Origin: Rhizobiaceae bacterium
Lineage (GTDB): Bacteria > Pseudomonadota > Alphaproteobacteria > Rhizobiales > Rhizobiaceae
Length of the DNA: 64,000 bases
Reading direction: 5' to 3'
Assembly: GCA_014238155.1 (NCBI GenBank)
Contig: JABABQ010000067.1
Location: 272,474 to 336,473, forward strand
Below are positions 43,309 through 52,897 of the stretch, piece after piece. The translations under genes were made by a program, and so were the position numbers. Every line of letters starts with the position of its first letter. Positions within the stretch are counted from its first letter, which is position 1. The notes below the pieces were generated by a model, which searched no databases, was not told the DNA's origin, and was given only the letters and a program-made list of their open reading frames with translations.

Positions 43309-43326
43309 GTATATCATTTTGTATAT
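43309..43326. promoter_or_regulatory. AT-rich direct repeats in the AsnC-arginase divergent promoter
   Basis: GTATAT at 43309 and 43321, 12 bases apart, sit in a very AT-rich stretch just upstream of the AsnC-family gene. AsnC/Lrp proteins often bind phased AT-rich sites, so these are candidate operator half-sites. They could equally be -10 boxes. Confidence 0.35.
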
Positions 43327-43419
43327 TAATATCACCATTTTGTTCACTTTTTCAACTATTTGCCTGAGAAAAACACAGTCAAACTACACATGCAATTGAA
43401 ACAAGGTGTGGGTTTGGCA

Positions 43420-44343
43420 ATGAAAATTGGTCTCATTGGAGCTCCGGTTCAATCCGGTGCTAGTCAACCCGGATGTATTATGGGGCCGGACGCCTATCGC
43501 ACTGCCGGACTTGCCGGCGCCCTGCAATCGCTGGGCCACAGCGTTGTCGATTTTGGCAATTCGCAACCCGAATCCGTTTGCGGTCGCAAATCGGCAAATC
43601 CAGCCGTCCACAATCTTGACGAAACCGTTGGCTGGGCGGTGGCTCTGGAAGGTCGGGCACACCACGCCTGTCGCTCGGCAGATGTTCCGATATTTCTAGG
43701 TGGCGACCACAGCCTGTCGATTGGCACCGTTCCCGGTGTTACGCGCTATTCCAACGAACAAAACAGGCCGCAATTTGTACTTTGGCTGGACGCTCATCCA
43801 GACTTTCATTGTTTGAATTCAACCGGCAGCGGAAATCTGCATGGAACTCCGGTTGCCTATTTCACCGGGCAGGAAGGATTTGAAAACATTTATCCGGACT
43901 TGGCCGCGAGCGTTCCGCAAGAAAATGTTTGCATGATGGGCATTCGCTCTGTTGACCGGTTTGAAAAACAGGCTCTGTCGACACTTTCAATCACTGTTTT
44001 CGACATGCGAGCGCTGGATGAACATGGGATTGTTGCCCCTCTGAAGCAATTTCTTGAAAAGGTGCGACAAGCCGGTGGTGCGCTGCATGTCAGCCTGGAC
44101 GTCGATTTTCTTGAACCGGCAATCGCCCCCGCTGTCGGCACAACTGTCCCGGGTGGAGCAACTTTTCGCGAAGCTCATCTGATTATGGAAATGCTGCACG
44201 ACAGCAAATTGGTGACGTCGCTTGATCTGGTGGAACTGAACCCCTTTCTGGATGACCGCGGACGCACCGCTCATTTGATGGTCGATCTGTGTGCAAGCTT
44301 GTTTGGCCGCACCGTCTTGGACCGACCGACGAAAAGTTTCTAA
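43420..44343 (+). CDS. rocF: Arginase
   Basis: From the ATG at 43420 (MKIGLIGAPVQSGA) the product has 307 residues, the usual arginase size; upstream starts at 43360 and 43390 are possible but less typical. The binuclear manganese motifs are GGDHSLSIGT near residue 92, DAHPDFHCLNSTGSGNLHGTPVAYF near 120, and SLDVDFLEPAIAPAVGT near 225. Agmatinases lack the SGN-HG segment, which supports arginase. It converts arginine to ornithine and urea. No urease genes are in the window. The next gene, 24 bases on, uses ornithine. Confidence 0.92.
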   Translation: MKIGLIGAPVQSGASQPGCIMGPDAYRTAGLAGALQSLGHSVVDFGNSQPESVCGRKSANPAVHNLDETVGWAVALEGRAHHACRSADVPIFLGGDHSLSIGTVPGVTRYSNEQNRPQFVLWLDAHPDFHCLNSTGSGNLHGTPVAYFTGQEGFENIYPDLAASVPQENVCMMGIRSVDRFEKQALSTLSITVFDMRALDEHGIVAPLKQFLEKVRQAGGALHVSLDVDFLEPAIAPAVGTTVPGGATFREAHLIMEMLHDSKLVTSLDLVELNPFLDDRGRTAHLMVDLCASLFGRTVLDRPTKSF

Positions 44344-44367
44344 CGCTCTTCCAACTGGAGAAAACCA

Positions 44368-45450
44368 ATGAATGATTCTGCCCCCACTCCATCCGCCCTG
44401 GCCATGGTTCCATTTGTCAGCGTTGAAAACATGATGCGGATCGTCAATACGCTTGGCCCGGCCAATGTCATTGGGCAGATGGCAGACTATATCGAAGCCG
44501 ACTTTCTGCGTTGGGATCAGTTTGATAAAACCCCAAGGGTAGCTGCTCACTCCCGCGAAGGCGTTATTGAACTTATGCCTACAAGCGACGGCGATACCTA
44601 TGGCTTCAAATATGTCAACGGTCATCCGGCCAATATGGCCAAAGGCTTTCAAACCGTTACAGCCTTTGGGGTGCTGGCCCGTGTCGATAACGGCTACCCC
44701 ATTTTGTTGTCGGAAATGACCGTGCTCACCGCGTTACGCACTGCAGCAACTTCTGCCGTTGCCGCCAAGCACCTGGCTCCAGCAGGATCACGGACCATGG
44801 CAATGATCGGCAATGGCGCCCAATGTGAGTTTCAAGCTCTGGCGTTTCAGCGTGTTATCGGCATTGATACGGTTCGCCTTTTTGACATTGATCCACAGGC
44901 GACACGCAAGGCGGCACGCAACCTTGCGGGAACCGGCCTGCAGGTAGTTCAATGTGAGTCATCTCAGGAAGCGGTATCGGGAGCCGATATCATCACGACC
45001 TGCACTGCTGACAAACAATATGCCACTATTCTTACCGATAACATGGTGGGCTCGGGCGTGCATATCAACGCGATTGGTGGTGACTGCCCGGGAAAAACGG
45101 AACTTCATAAAGACATCTTACTGCGCAGCGACATCTTTGTTGAATTTCCACCGCAAACCCGTATCGAGGGCGAAATCCAGCAACTCGAACCCGATCATCC
45201 AATCACCGAATTGTGGCAAGTGATTGCCAACAGAGCCAAAGGACGCACATCGGACCGCCAAATCACCCTGTTTGACAGTGTTGGCTTTGCCACAGAAGAT
45301 TTTTCCGCTCTGCGCTTCATCCGCGATCAGCTTGAAAGCACTGGGCATTTTGTCGAACTCGACATGCTGGCTGATCCGGATGATCCCCGAGATCTGTTCG
45401 GCATGGTCAAGCGCGCTAATATTGAGGGATTCAAACTCACGGCGAGTTGA
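44368..45450 (+). CDS. ocd: Ornithine cyclodeaminase
   Basis: A 360-residue mu-crystallin family enzyme. Blocks: FDKTPRVAAHSREGVIELMPTSDGDTYGFKYVNGHPANMAKG near residue 50, LSEMTVLTALRTAATSAVAAKHLAP near 110, the NAD-binding loop MIGNGAQCEFQALAF near 140, and HINAIGGDCPGKTELHKDIL near 230, which contains the catalytic Asp region. GCPG/DCPGK-type sequences are seen in true ornithine cyclodeaminases. It turns ornithine to proline and ammonia, which PutA (1-1080) can oxidise. A ribosome-binding site (CTGGAGAAAACC) precedes the ATG. Confidence 0.93.
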   Translation: MNDSAPTPSALAMVPFVSVENMMRIVNTLGPANVIGQMADYIEADFLRWDQFDKTPRVAAHSREGVIELMPTSDGDTYGFKYVNGHPANMAKGFQTVTAFGVLARVDNGYPILLSEMTVLTALRTAATSAVAAKHLAPAGSRTMAMIGNGAQCEFQALAFQRVIGIDTVRLFDIDPQATRKAARNLAGTGLQVVQCESSQEAVSGADIITTCTADKQYATILTDNMVGSGVHINAIGGDCPGKTELHKDILLRSDIFVEFPPQTRIEGEIQQLEPDHPITELWQVIANRAKGRTSDRQITLFDSVGFATEDFSALRFIRDQLESTGHFVELDMLADPDDPRDLFGMVKRANIEGFKLTAS

Positions 45451-45564
45451 GCAACCAACCACAGATTCGATTTGCCTATTGGCAGCTTCCCTGTAGCCTT
45501 CCCCAAATAAAACTTGCCGACAACCAACGTATTCAGGCGAGTAAATTTGAGGAGTCTGAAGACA

Positions 45565-46770
45565 ATGGCCAGCGGACTTTTATTGGTTGCGGCATTTGCG
45601 TTGGCCTATTCGATGATCGCCAAGCGGTTGGAAACCACAATTCTGACAGCACCGATGTTGTTCCTCGCGTTTGGCTTCATACTGTCGACCACCGGGATCA
45701 TGCCAGTTGCCGGCGCTGAAACGGCATTGCATCTGGTTGCCGAAACAACCCTGATCATCTTGCTGTTTCTCGATGCTGCAAAGACCGATATGACGGCCTT
45801 GAGAACGCGCCATGTGTGGCCGTTTCGAATGTTGGCATTCGGCCTGCCGCTGAGCGTGGTGATCGGGGCCCTGCTGGCTTGGCCATTTGTTGGTGATTGG
45901 CCGACGATCGCCATATTACTGCTGGCTGCCATCTTGGCCCCGACCGATGCGGCACTGGGTCAATCCGTCATTTCTAACCAGTTGGTGCCGGAACGTGAGC
46001 GCCGGGCGTTGACGGTCGAAAGCGGACTGAATGATGGTCTGGCATTACCGCTGATACTGCTCTGCGCAAGCCTGACTGCCAATATGATGGAGCCGGACCA
46101 GACCAATTGGTTCGCGTTTGGTGCTAAACAATTGATATTAGGCCCCCTTGTTGGTGCAGCCATGGGATTTGTCGGCGGTCATGTCTTACTCTGGGCGAAA
46201 GACAATCACACCACATCCGAACCCTATGAGGGTGTCGGGGCCATTGCTCTGGCCGTGTGCGCTTATATCGGAGCCGATGCGATTGGTGGCAATGGTTTCA
46301 TTGCTGCATTTGTTGCGGGTCTCATGTTTGGCGACCTGGTCGAGAAACGCTGCAAGTTCATCTTTGAGTTCACCGAGAGCGAAGGACAGGGACTTAGCTG
46401 GGCAGCGTTTTTGCTGATCGGCCTGGTGTTGGTACCGGAATCCATTCACCATCTGAACGCGACAACACTGGCGCTCATTTTGGGCAGCCTGTTAATCGCC
46501 CGCCCCCTGGCAATCTGGCTCTCGCTGACAGGAACCGATTCCGCTCCGCTAACCCGGTTATTCTTTGGTTGGTTCGGCCCCCGTGGCCTGGCAACGGCGC
46601 TATTTGCACTAATGGTCATGGATCGAATTGGTGGCGAATATGGCGAAGCAATACTCCATATTGCCGTCAACACTGTATGGATCAGCGCCGTGCTGCACGG
46701 GATCACAGCTGCACCGGCAGCCAAACTCTACGGCCGCGCCATGGCACGCAAAAAAGCAGGATTGAAGTAG
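45565..46770 (+). CDS. Cation:proton antiporter, CPA1/NhaP-like
   Basis: A 401-residue protein from the ATG at 45565, preceded by GAGGAG; an in-frame upstream start is less likely. About 12 helices are predicted. Key motifs are ETTLIILLFLDAAKTDMTAL near residue 75, AAILAPTDAALGQSVISN near 128, with the ion-binding region, and LTVESGLNDGLALPLILL near 155, where the ND pair is typical of electroneutral antiporters. There is no large cytoplasmic tail. It may extrude sodium. It follows ornithine cyclodeaminase by 114 bases and probably has its own promoter. Confidence 0.88.
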   Translation: MASGLLLVAAFALAYSMIAKRLETTILTAPMLFLAFGFILSTTGIMPVAGAETALHLVAETTLIILLFLDAAKTDMTALRTRHVWPFRMLAFGLPLSVVIGALLAWPFVGDWPTIAILLLAAILAPTDAALGQSVISNQLVPERERRALTVESGLNDGLALPLILLCASLTANMMEPDQTNWFAFGAKQLILGPLVGAAMGFVGGHVLLWAKDNHTTSEPYEGVGAIALAVCAYIGADAIGGNGFIAAFVAGLMFGDLVEKRCKFIFEFTESEGQGLSWAAFLLIGLVLVPESIHHLNATTLALILGSLLIARPLAIWLSLTGTDSAPLTRLFFGWFGPRGLATALFALMVMDRIGGEYGEAILHIAVNTVWISAVLHGITAAPAAKLYGRAMARKKAGLK

Positions 46771-46775
46771 CGGCT

Positions 46776-48428
46776 TCAAAGTAGAAAATGAAAATTGGCC
46801 TTGATTTCCGGCAATTGCGGTTTGCCCAATATGAAGTCCGCTGCCCGTGCTGCCATCATTTGAACGGGCGCATTGAGATTGGCGCTGATGATCCTCGGCA
46901 TTGCTGAAGCATCAACCACTCTCAAGGCTTCCACACCGTGCACCCGAAATTCGCTGTCGACAACCGCGTCTGAACCGCTGCCCATCTTACAAGTCCCGCA
47001 TGGGTGATAACCAGTCTCAGCGAACTGTCGAACGATATCGGCGATTTCCCGATCTGTTTTTGCCAACGGGCCGGGAACAAGTTCCTCTCCCCGATAGGCG
47101 TCGAACGCTGGTTGAGCTACCAGTTCCCTGGCCTTGCGGACGCCTTCTACCAATTGCTGAAGATCATCGGCCTGAGAGAGATAGTTGAAATGTAATGCCG
47201 GTTTTTCACGAGGGTCTGAGGAACGCAGCAAGACCTGTCCACTACTTCTGGGCCGCAGCTGATCGATGTGGATGGAAAACGCCTGACCAAGAATAAGTTC
47301 GCCACCGATCTCTTCAGCACCCAATGGGCCAAAGTGATATTGCAAATTGGGATAAGAGACAGTGTCATTTCCGCGGATCAAACCCCCAGCCTCCCAGACA
47401 TTTGATGCAGCAAGCCCGGATCGCGTTAACATCCACTGGATCCCGGCCTTCATCTGTTCGAGCGGTTGAGTCGATCTATGAATAGTCACAGGCTGTTTAC
47501 ACGCCCATTTTGTAACAACCGTCGCGTGATCTTGCAGGTTCTTGCCCACCCCAGGCAGATCCAACTCGCATTCTACACCGTGTGACTGAAGATGATCGGC
47601 AGGCCCGATTCCCGACAACATCAATAATTGTGGAGAATTTATTGCGCCTCCGCACAATATGATTTCCTTGTTGGCATTTACAATCTGGTTCTGTCCCTGA
47701 TGGGTAATTTCCACGGCTTGCGCCTTTTGATCACGCACCACCAGCCTGTTGACCAATGTGTTGGTGATCAGTTCAAGATTTTTGCGCTTCAATGCGGGAT
47801 GCAGGTGCGCCATCGCCGCGCTGCAGCGCCTGCCATTTTTTTTCGTGGCATCCAGCCGGGCAACACCTTCAGGCTTATATCCGTTCAGGTCTTCAGAATG
47901 GCCTTGGCCTGCCTGGGTGCCTGCCAGTTCAAAGGCATCATAAAGCGGATTATTGAAACTCCCACGGCAAACTCCCAGCGGGCCGTCACCACCGCGCCAC
48001 GCATCTGCACCGCGATCGCTCGTTTCTCCGGATTTGAAATACGGCAAACACTTGGCATAGTCCCATTCCCCCAAACCATGTTCATTTGCCCAACGGTCAT
48101 AATCTAGAGGATGCCCACGCATGTAAACCATTGAATTTATTGATGATGAACCACCTACCACCTTGCCTCGCGGAGCATCGATCAGGCGGTTATTCAGCGA
48201 GCCTTCCGGCTCACTGCGATAATTCCAATTCAATTTGGAATTTCGGTAAATGTAATACACACCGGCCGGCACCTGAATCATCAAATTGCGATCCATCGGA
48301 CCGGCTTCGACAACCAGCACGGAGTTGGACCCATCGGCACTCAATTTATTTGCCAGCACACAACCGGCAGAGCCTGCACCGATTATAACATAGTCGTAGG
48401 ACTGTTTGACCAAAATGTTCGGCTCCAT
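46776..48428 (-). CDS. betA: Choline dehydrogenase (GMC oxidoreductase)
   Basis: A 550-residue flavoprotein from the ATG at 48428; a start 12 codons upstream is possible. The FAD motif is YDYVIIGAGSAGCVLANKLS near residue 12. RGKVVGGSSSINSMVYMRGHPLDYDRWA near 85 and LSGIGPADHLQSHGVECELDLPGVGKNLQDH near 270 are GMC signatures. The active-site His lies in ETGYHPCGTCKMG near 455. Related alcohol dehydrogenases (AlkJ) are possible, but the divergent choline/betaine uptake genes favour BetA. It oxidises choline to betaine aldehyde. No betB or betI is seen here. Confidence 0.85.
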   Translation of the reverse strand: MEPNILVKQSYDYVIIGAGSAGCVLANKLSADGSNSVLVVEAGPMDRNLMIQVPAGVYYIYRNSKLNWNYRSEPEGSLNNRLIDAPRGKVVGGSSSINSMVYMRGHPLDYDRWANEHGLGEWDYAKCLPYFKSGETSDRGADAWRGGDGPLGVCRGSFNNPLYDAFELAGTQAGQGHSEDLNGYKPEGVARLDATKKNGRRCSAAMAHLHPALKRKNLELITNTLVNRLVVRDQKAQAVEITHQGQNQIVNANKEIILCGGAINSPQLLMLSGIGPADHLQSHGVECELDLPGVGKNLQDHATVVTKWACKQPVTIHRSTQPLEQMKAGIQWMLTRSGLAASNVWEAGGLIRGNDTVSYPNLQYHFGPLGAEEIGGELILGQAFSIHIDQLRPRSSGQVLLRSSDPREKPALHFNYLSQADDLQQLVEGVRKARELVAQPAFDAYRGEELVPGPLAKTDREIADIVRQFAETGYHPCGTCKMGSGSDAVVDSEFRVHGVEALRVVDASAMPRIISANLNAPVQMMAARAADFILGKPQLPEIKANFHFLL

Positions 48429-48658
48429 CACATGCCTAATTGGCCGTTGGGGTGTAAACACCATAGTTTATGCCGCAACCGGGGTCGACAAAAGACCAAC
48501 TTGGCGTCACTTTTAGAGTTCGAGCGATTGGACCGGACTTCTTTGTGTTACCTACGCCTTATCGGCAAACGAAAGGTCGGGCATTCAAAAAATTCATCGC
48601 CGAATTGCAACACCGTCAAAGCGGGCCGCATAGTATTGTAAAACGGGAGAAAACTTAC

Positions 48659-49594
48659 ATGAAGAAACTCATTCTGGGCGCCACTCTGCTGGCTGCACTT
48701 GGAACAGTTCACGGCGCTAACGCAGCCGATCCAAAGGGCGCAGATGAGCCCATCAAAATTGCCATCAACGAATGGACGGGTCAAAACTTGTCTGCTCATA
48801 TCGCCGGTGGCTTGTTGAAAAAGATGGGCTATTCGGTTGAATTTGTAACGGCTGGTGCCGTTCCACAATTTGCAGCAATTGCCGAGGGCAGCCTGCACTT
48901 TCAGCCCGAAGTATGGACCAACAATGTTGGTGATATTTACCCCAAGGCAGTGGATTCCGGTAAAATTGTTATCGCGGGAGATCTTGGATTGGAGCCAAAA
49001 GAGGGTTGGTTCTACCCACCTTACATGGAAGAAAAATGCCCCGGCCTTCCTGCCTATTCAGCTCTTTATGACTGTGCCCAGGCATTTGCTGCAGCCGACA
49101 CTTTTCCAAAGGGCCGGTTGATTACCTATCCTGCGGATTGGGGAACACGGTCCAACGATCAGGTTGCAGCCATTGGCTTACCATTTCAGCCGGTTGCCGG
49201 CGGTAGTGAAGGCGCCATGCTGGCTGAACTGAAATCCGCAGTTGCTGCAAAACAACCCATGCTGATGATGTTCTGGCAACCTCACTGGATCCATGCGAAT
49301 ATTGAGCTGAATGTGGTTCAATGGGACTCTTCTTCAGCTGACTGCCTTGCAGGCAAGGATCAAAGCAAAGGAAGTGCCTGTGGCTTTGCTCAGGCCAGCA
49401 TCAATAAAATTGTCAACGCCAGTTTTGCTGACACCTGGCCCGGTGCAATGAATTTCGTCAAATCCTATAGCCTGACCAATGATGTGCAGAATGCGCTGAT
49501 CCAGAAAGTCGATCAGGAGAAACGTTCAGTTGAGGAAGTGTCTGCTGAATGGATTGATGCAAATGAGTCAGTCTGGGGCGGCTGGGTCAAATAA
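48659..49594 (+). CDS. Choline/glycine betaine ABC transporter substrate-binding protein
   Basis: A 311-residue periplasmic protein. The ATG at 48659 is preceded by CGGGAGAAAACTTAC. It has a signal peptide (MKKLILGATLLAALGTVHG, cleavage near NAADP). The OpuAC-type fold shows IAINEWTGQNLSAHIAGGLLKKMGY near residue 36, LHFQPEVWTNN near 78 and MLMMFWQPHWIHANIELN near 200, with aromatic residues for a quaternary ammonium cage. It also has KCPGLPAYSAL and SADCLAG cysteines. It is divergent from betA, and the ATPase and permease genes follow. Confidence 0.9.
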   Translation: MKKLILGATLLAALGTVHGANAADPKGADEPIKIAINEWTGQNLSAHIAGGLLKKMGYSVEFVTAGAVPQFAAIAEGSLHFQPEVWTNNVGDIYPKAVDSGKIVIAGDLGLEPKEGWFYPPYMEEKCPGLPAYSALYDCAQAFAAADTFPKGRLITYPADWGTRSNDQVAAIGLPFQPVAGGSEGAMLAELKSAVAAKQPMLMMFWQPHWIHANIELNVVQWDSSSADCLAGKDQSKGSACGFAQASINKIVNASFADTWPGAMNFVKSYSLTNDVQNALIQKVDQEKRSVEEVSAEWIDANESVWGGWVK

Positions 49595-49612
49595 TCCACC
49601 AATCACATTGCG

Positions 49613-49640
49613 CAGCAGGGTTGGGACACCAATCCTGCTG
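49613..49640 (+). other. Intergenic stem-loop between binding protein and ATPase genes
   Basis: CAGCAGGGTTGG and CCAATCCTGCTG form a 12-base stem with one mismatch and a GACA loop. A G-rich and then T-rich stretch, with a smaller GGGG/CCCC hairpin, follows at about 49656-49675. Such loops in ABC operons often protect the binding-protein mRNA or partly terminate, so that the binding protein exceeds the other subunits. Confidence 0.6.
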
Positions 49641-49699
49641 TATGCAATTTTGCGGAGGGGGTTTTTTGCCCCACACCAACAACCGATTTGGAAACAACG

Positions 49700-50788
49700 A
49701 TGAATTCTGAAGCCCCAACTTCGTCGCACGTCAAACTGTCCTGTCGCAATATCTGGAAAATTTACGGGGCCGATCCGAACAAGTATTTCACCAATCGCAA
49801 CGGCAATATCGGCAGTGATGAAGAAGCTTCAAAACATGCAGCGACTATACGTGATTCCGATCACATCGTTGCTTCTGCCAATGTTTCCTTCGACGTTCAT
49901 GTCGGCGAAATTTTTGTCATTATGGGCCTTTCTGGTTCGGGCAAGTCGACCATGGTGCGATGTCTGTCACGGTTGGTTGAACCAACTGCCGGGGAAATCC
50001 TGCTTGACGGCAGCAATTTGCTGGACATCAACAAAGATGAACTGATCGAATTCCGCCGCCACAAGATGGGCATGGTGTTCCAAAATTTTGGACTGATGCC
50101 CCATCTCAACGTAGTCGACAATATTGCTTTTCCGCTGGAGCTTCAGGGAATGGGGCAGGTCGAGCGGCGCAATCAGGCTCGCGAAGTGATCGAACTGGTG
50201 GGACTTGAAGGGCGAGAATCGAGTTTTCCAAGCCAGCTTTCAGGTGGTCAGCAACAGCGCGTCGGCATTGCGCGCTCGTTGGTGGTGAAGCCGGAATTAT
50301 GGTTTCTTGACGAGCCGTTTAGCGCGCTGGACCCGCTTATTCGCAAACAAATGCAGGATGAATTTTTGCGCCTGCAGCGTGAACTGCACAAGTCCATTGT
50401 TTTTATCACCCACGACTTCATGGAAGCGTTGCGCGTAGCCGACCGCATGGCGATCATGCGCGATGGGGAAGTTGTGCAGATCGGTCGCCCGGTAGACCTG
50501 ATCCTGAATCCTGCCGATTCCTATGTCCGTGAGTTCACCAATGACGTGCCGTGGGAACTGGTTCTGACTGCTGGCGACATCGCTGATTCCAGCCGAAAAC
50601 GAACCAGCGGTATGGGGCAGATTTCAAAAGACACATCAGTCGCCACCCTGTTGCCCTATCTGGCCGATCATGAATTGGGTGTCGTCGTGCTGGATGATGA
50701 CCAAAAGGAGTTAGGCGTTGTCAGTGCACGCAATGTGGTCGCGGCCCTGGCCAGCGGCGTAACAGACCCCGCTCAGGTGAGCGAGTAA
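49700..50788 (+). CDS. Choline/glycine betaine ABC transporter ATPase, ProV type
   Basis: A 362-residue ATPase from the ATG at 49700. It carries an N-terminal extension (KIYGADPNKYFTNRNG) typical of this subgroup, Walker A GLSGSGKST near residue 78, Q-loop FQNFGLMPHLNV, signature LSGGQQQRV near 180, Walker B LWFLDEPFSALD and switch ITHDFMEAL. The C-terminal 80 residues resemble one degenerate CBS-like regulatory region (LPYLADHELGVVVLDDDQKELGVV). ProV-type ATPases normally carry two CBS repeats, so this one is short. The permease starts four bases after its stop. Confidence 0.92.
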   Translation: MNSEAPTSSHVKLSCRNIWKIYGADPNKYFTNRNGNIGSDEEASKHAATIRDSDHIVASANVSFDVHVGEIFVIMGLSGSGKSTMVRCLSRLVEPTAGEILLDGSNLLDINKDELIEFRRHKMGMVFQNFGLMPHLNVVDNIAFPLELQGMGQVERRNQAREVIELVGLEGRESSFPSQLSGGQQQRVGIARSLVVKPELWFLDEPFSALDPLIRKQMQDEFLRLQRELHKSIVFITHDFMEALRVADRMAIMRDGEVVQIGRPVDLILNPADSYVREFTNDVPWELVLTAGDIADSSRKRTSGMGQISKDTSVATLLPYLADHELGVVVLDDDQKELGVVSARNVVAALASGVTDPAQVSE

Positions 50789-50792
50789 GGCG

Positions 50793-52856
50793 ATGGTGCA
50801 CACGTCTCACCTGCGCTATTGGGTCATCTTGTTGGCGGTGACGCTGATATTGCATTTTTTCCCCGGACCTTTTATCGCTTTGGTCAAATATCCAGACAGC
50901 CTGGTGCTGGGGCTGACGGACCCAATGAACGCAGCTATGCAGTGGTTCGTGCAATTGTTCGGCCCGCTGTTTAAAGCCGTGGGATGGTTGCTTGAATGGC
51001 CAATCAAACTGGCTCAATGGGTGTTGGGGATTTTGCCCTGGAGCGTCACCTGCGTGTTGTTTATCGCACTGGCCCATGCAGCATCTGGCTGGCGGCTAGC
51101 CCTGTTTGCCCTCATTGCTCTGCTCTATATGGCGGCAATCGGCTATTGGCCACAAAGCATGAACTCGCTGGCAATTGTACTGATTTCGGTTCCTATGGCG
51201 ATTGGCGTCGGCTTTGCATTTGGCGTGTGGGGCTTTCGTTCGCCGCGCGCAAAACGCTTCATCATGCCGCTGCTCGACTTATTGCAAACGATCCCCGCAT
51301 TTGCCTATCTGTTGCCAATTCTGATTCTGTTTGGCTTTGGAACAACCGTCGGGCTCGTCTCCAGCATTCTCTACGCCTTCCCGCCAATGGTTCGTAATAC
51401 CATTCTCGGCCTCAATTCCGTTTCGCCCACCTTAATTGAAGCGGGAGAAATCTCCGGCGCCAATGATCGCCAGTTGTTTTGGAAAGTCCGTATGCCGGCG
51501 GCTCGCAATCAACTGTTACTGGGCGTCAATCAGACCACCATGGCCAGTCTGTCGATGGTCATCATCGCGTCGATCATCGGTGGAACCAACGACATTGGCT
51601 GGGAAGTTCTGTCGACCATGCGTAAGGCACAATTTGGCGAAAGCCTGTTGGCCGGTTTTGTAATTGCTTTGATGGCCATGTTGCTCGACCGAATATCCTA
51701 CGGCTTCGCAACTCAGGACCGTCGCCAGATTTCGACCTCGCAAAAACCCAAAATTCTGTCCTATCTGGGGGCAGCAATTGTTGGCCTTTGGCTGCTCTCC
51801 TTGATATTGCCGTTCCTCGCTATCTGGCCAGAAGTTCTGGTATTTGACCCAGCCCCGGTGATGAATCATGCGCTTGAGAATTTTATTCTCAACTGGCGTA
51901 TCGCGCTGGAGACAATCAAAAACAGTGCCTTTTTCTTTTTGATGTTGCCGGTTAAAATCGGCCTGTCTCAAGCTGTAAGCCCCTTCACGTGGGGCTTCGT
52001 GCTCACGCCTATGTTGGTTGCTATATATGCTGCCATCTGTTTGGCCGCAGCAGCCTGGCTTTACTTCGCAGGAAAATCCGGGGCCGCCGTGGCGTTACTG
52101 ATGTTTGCTACATTTGCCTATATCGGCCTGACCAATATTCCCTGGATCGCGCTGCTGGCTCTTTTCGTTTTGCTGTCTTACCAAACCAGTGGCAGCAATC
52201 TGGCAATCGGCACGGCGCTGGGCCTTGGATTTCTACTGATTGCCGGCATCTGGCCCCAATCAGTACTGTCATTGTATCTGTGCGGTGTCGCAGTTCTGAT
52301 CTCGTTTTCATTGGGTACGCTGATAGGAATCTGGGCCGCGAGTTCAAACTTGGTATCCTCCTTCGTTCGGCCTGTCATAGATACGCTGCAGACTATGCCG
52401 CTATTTGTTATTTTGATTCCCTTCGTGATGATCTTCAAAATTGGTGAATTTACTGCGTTGCTGGCAATCATCGCCTACGCGATTGTTCCGGCCATTCGTT
52501 ATACCGAGCATGGCCTGCGCAACCTGCCGGCCGACATCATTGAAAGTGCCACCACATTGGGCTGCACTCAACGTCAATTGCTGATGAAGGTGAAACTGCC
52601 GTTGGCGCTGCCCGCCATCATGCTGGGCCTCAACCAAACAGTCATTTATGGTATTGGCATGCTGGTTATCACTGCTTTGGTCGGCACCAATGGTCTGGGT
52701 CAACGCATCTATATCGGGCTCGGTGATGGTGACTTCGGCGTTGGCATGACGGCAGGTATCGGCATGGCGATCATCGCGATCATTGCAGACCGCATCACCC
52801 AGTCGGTAAGTTTGAAACGCCAACAAAAACTTGGTCTGAAAATGGACATCCTGTAG
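50793..52856 (+). CDS. Double-length choline/glycine betaine ABC permease (ProW type)
   Basis: A 687-residue permease, about twice the normal ProW size. It contains two permease units, each with its own EAA loop: EAGEISGANDRQLFWKVRMP near residue 215 and ESATTLGCTQRQLLMKVKLP near 583. Each is followed by LGVNQTTMASLSMVIIASIIGG or LGLNQTVIYGIGMLVITALVG. About 14 to 16 helices are predicted in total. The fusion makes a homodimer unnecessary. The gene is followed by a signal-less binding-protein gene 41 bases later. Confidence 0.92.
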   Translation: MVHTSHLRYWVILLAVTLILHFFPGPFIALVKYPDSLVLGLTDPMNAAMQWFVQLFGPLFKAVGWLLEWPIKLAQWVLGILPWSVTCVLFIALAHAASGWRLALFALIALLYMAAIGYWPQSMNSLAIVLISVPMAIGVGFAFGVWGFRSPRAKRFIMPLLDLLQTIPAFAYLLPILILFGFGTTVGLVSSILYAFPPMVRNTILGLNSVSPTLIEAGEISGANDRQLFWKVRMPAARNQLLLGVNQTTMASLSMVIIASIIGGTNDIGWEVLSTMRKAQFGESLLAGFVIALMAMLLDRISYGFATQDRRQISTSQKPKILSYLGAAIVGLWLLSLILPFLAIWPEVLVFDPAPVMNHALENFILNWRIALETIKNSAFFFLMLPVKIGLSQAVSPFTWGFVLTPMLVAIYAAICLAAAAWLYFAGKSGAAVALLMFATFAYIGLTNIPWIALLALFVLLSYQTSGSNLAIGTALGLGFLLIAGIWPQSVLSLYLCGVAVLISFSLGTLIGIWAASSNLVSSFVRPVIDTLQTMPLFVILIPFVMIFKIGEFTALLAIIAYAIVPAIRYTEHGLRNLPADIIESATTLGCTQRQLLMKVKLPLALPAIMLGLNQTVIYGIGMLVITALVGTNGLGQRIYIGLGDGDFGVGMTAGIGMAIIAIIADRITQSVSLKRQQKLGLKMDIL

Positions 52857-52897
52857 CGGTAGCGAACTCCAGAACCAGAAAGAGCATCTGCATCAAC

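Noticed and set aside
46776..48428. A full choline-to-betaine pathway (betA, betB, betI)
   Set aside because: Only betA and the uptake genes are present in the window; betB and betI are not seen, so the pathway cannot be called complete here.
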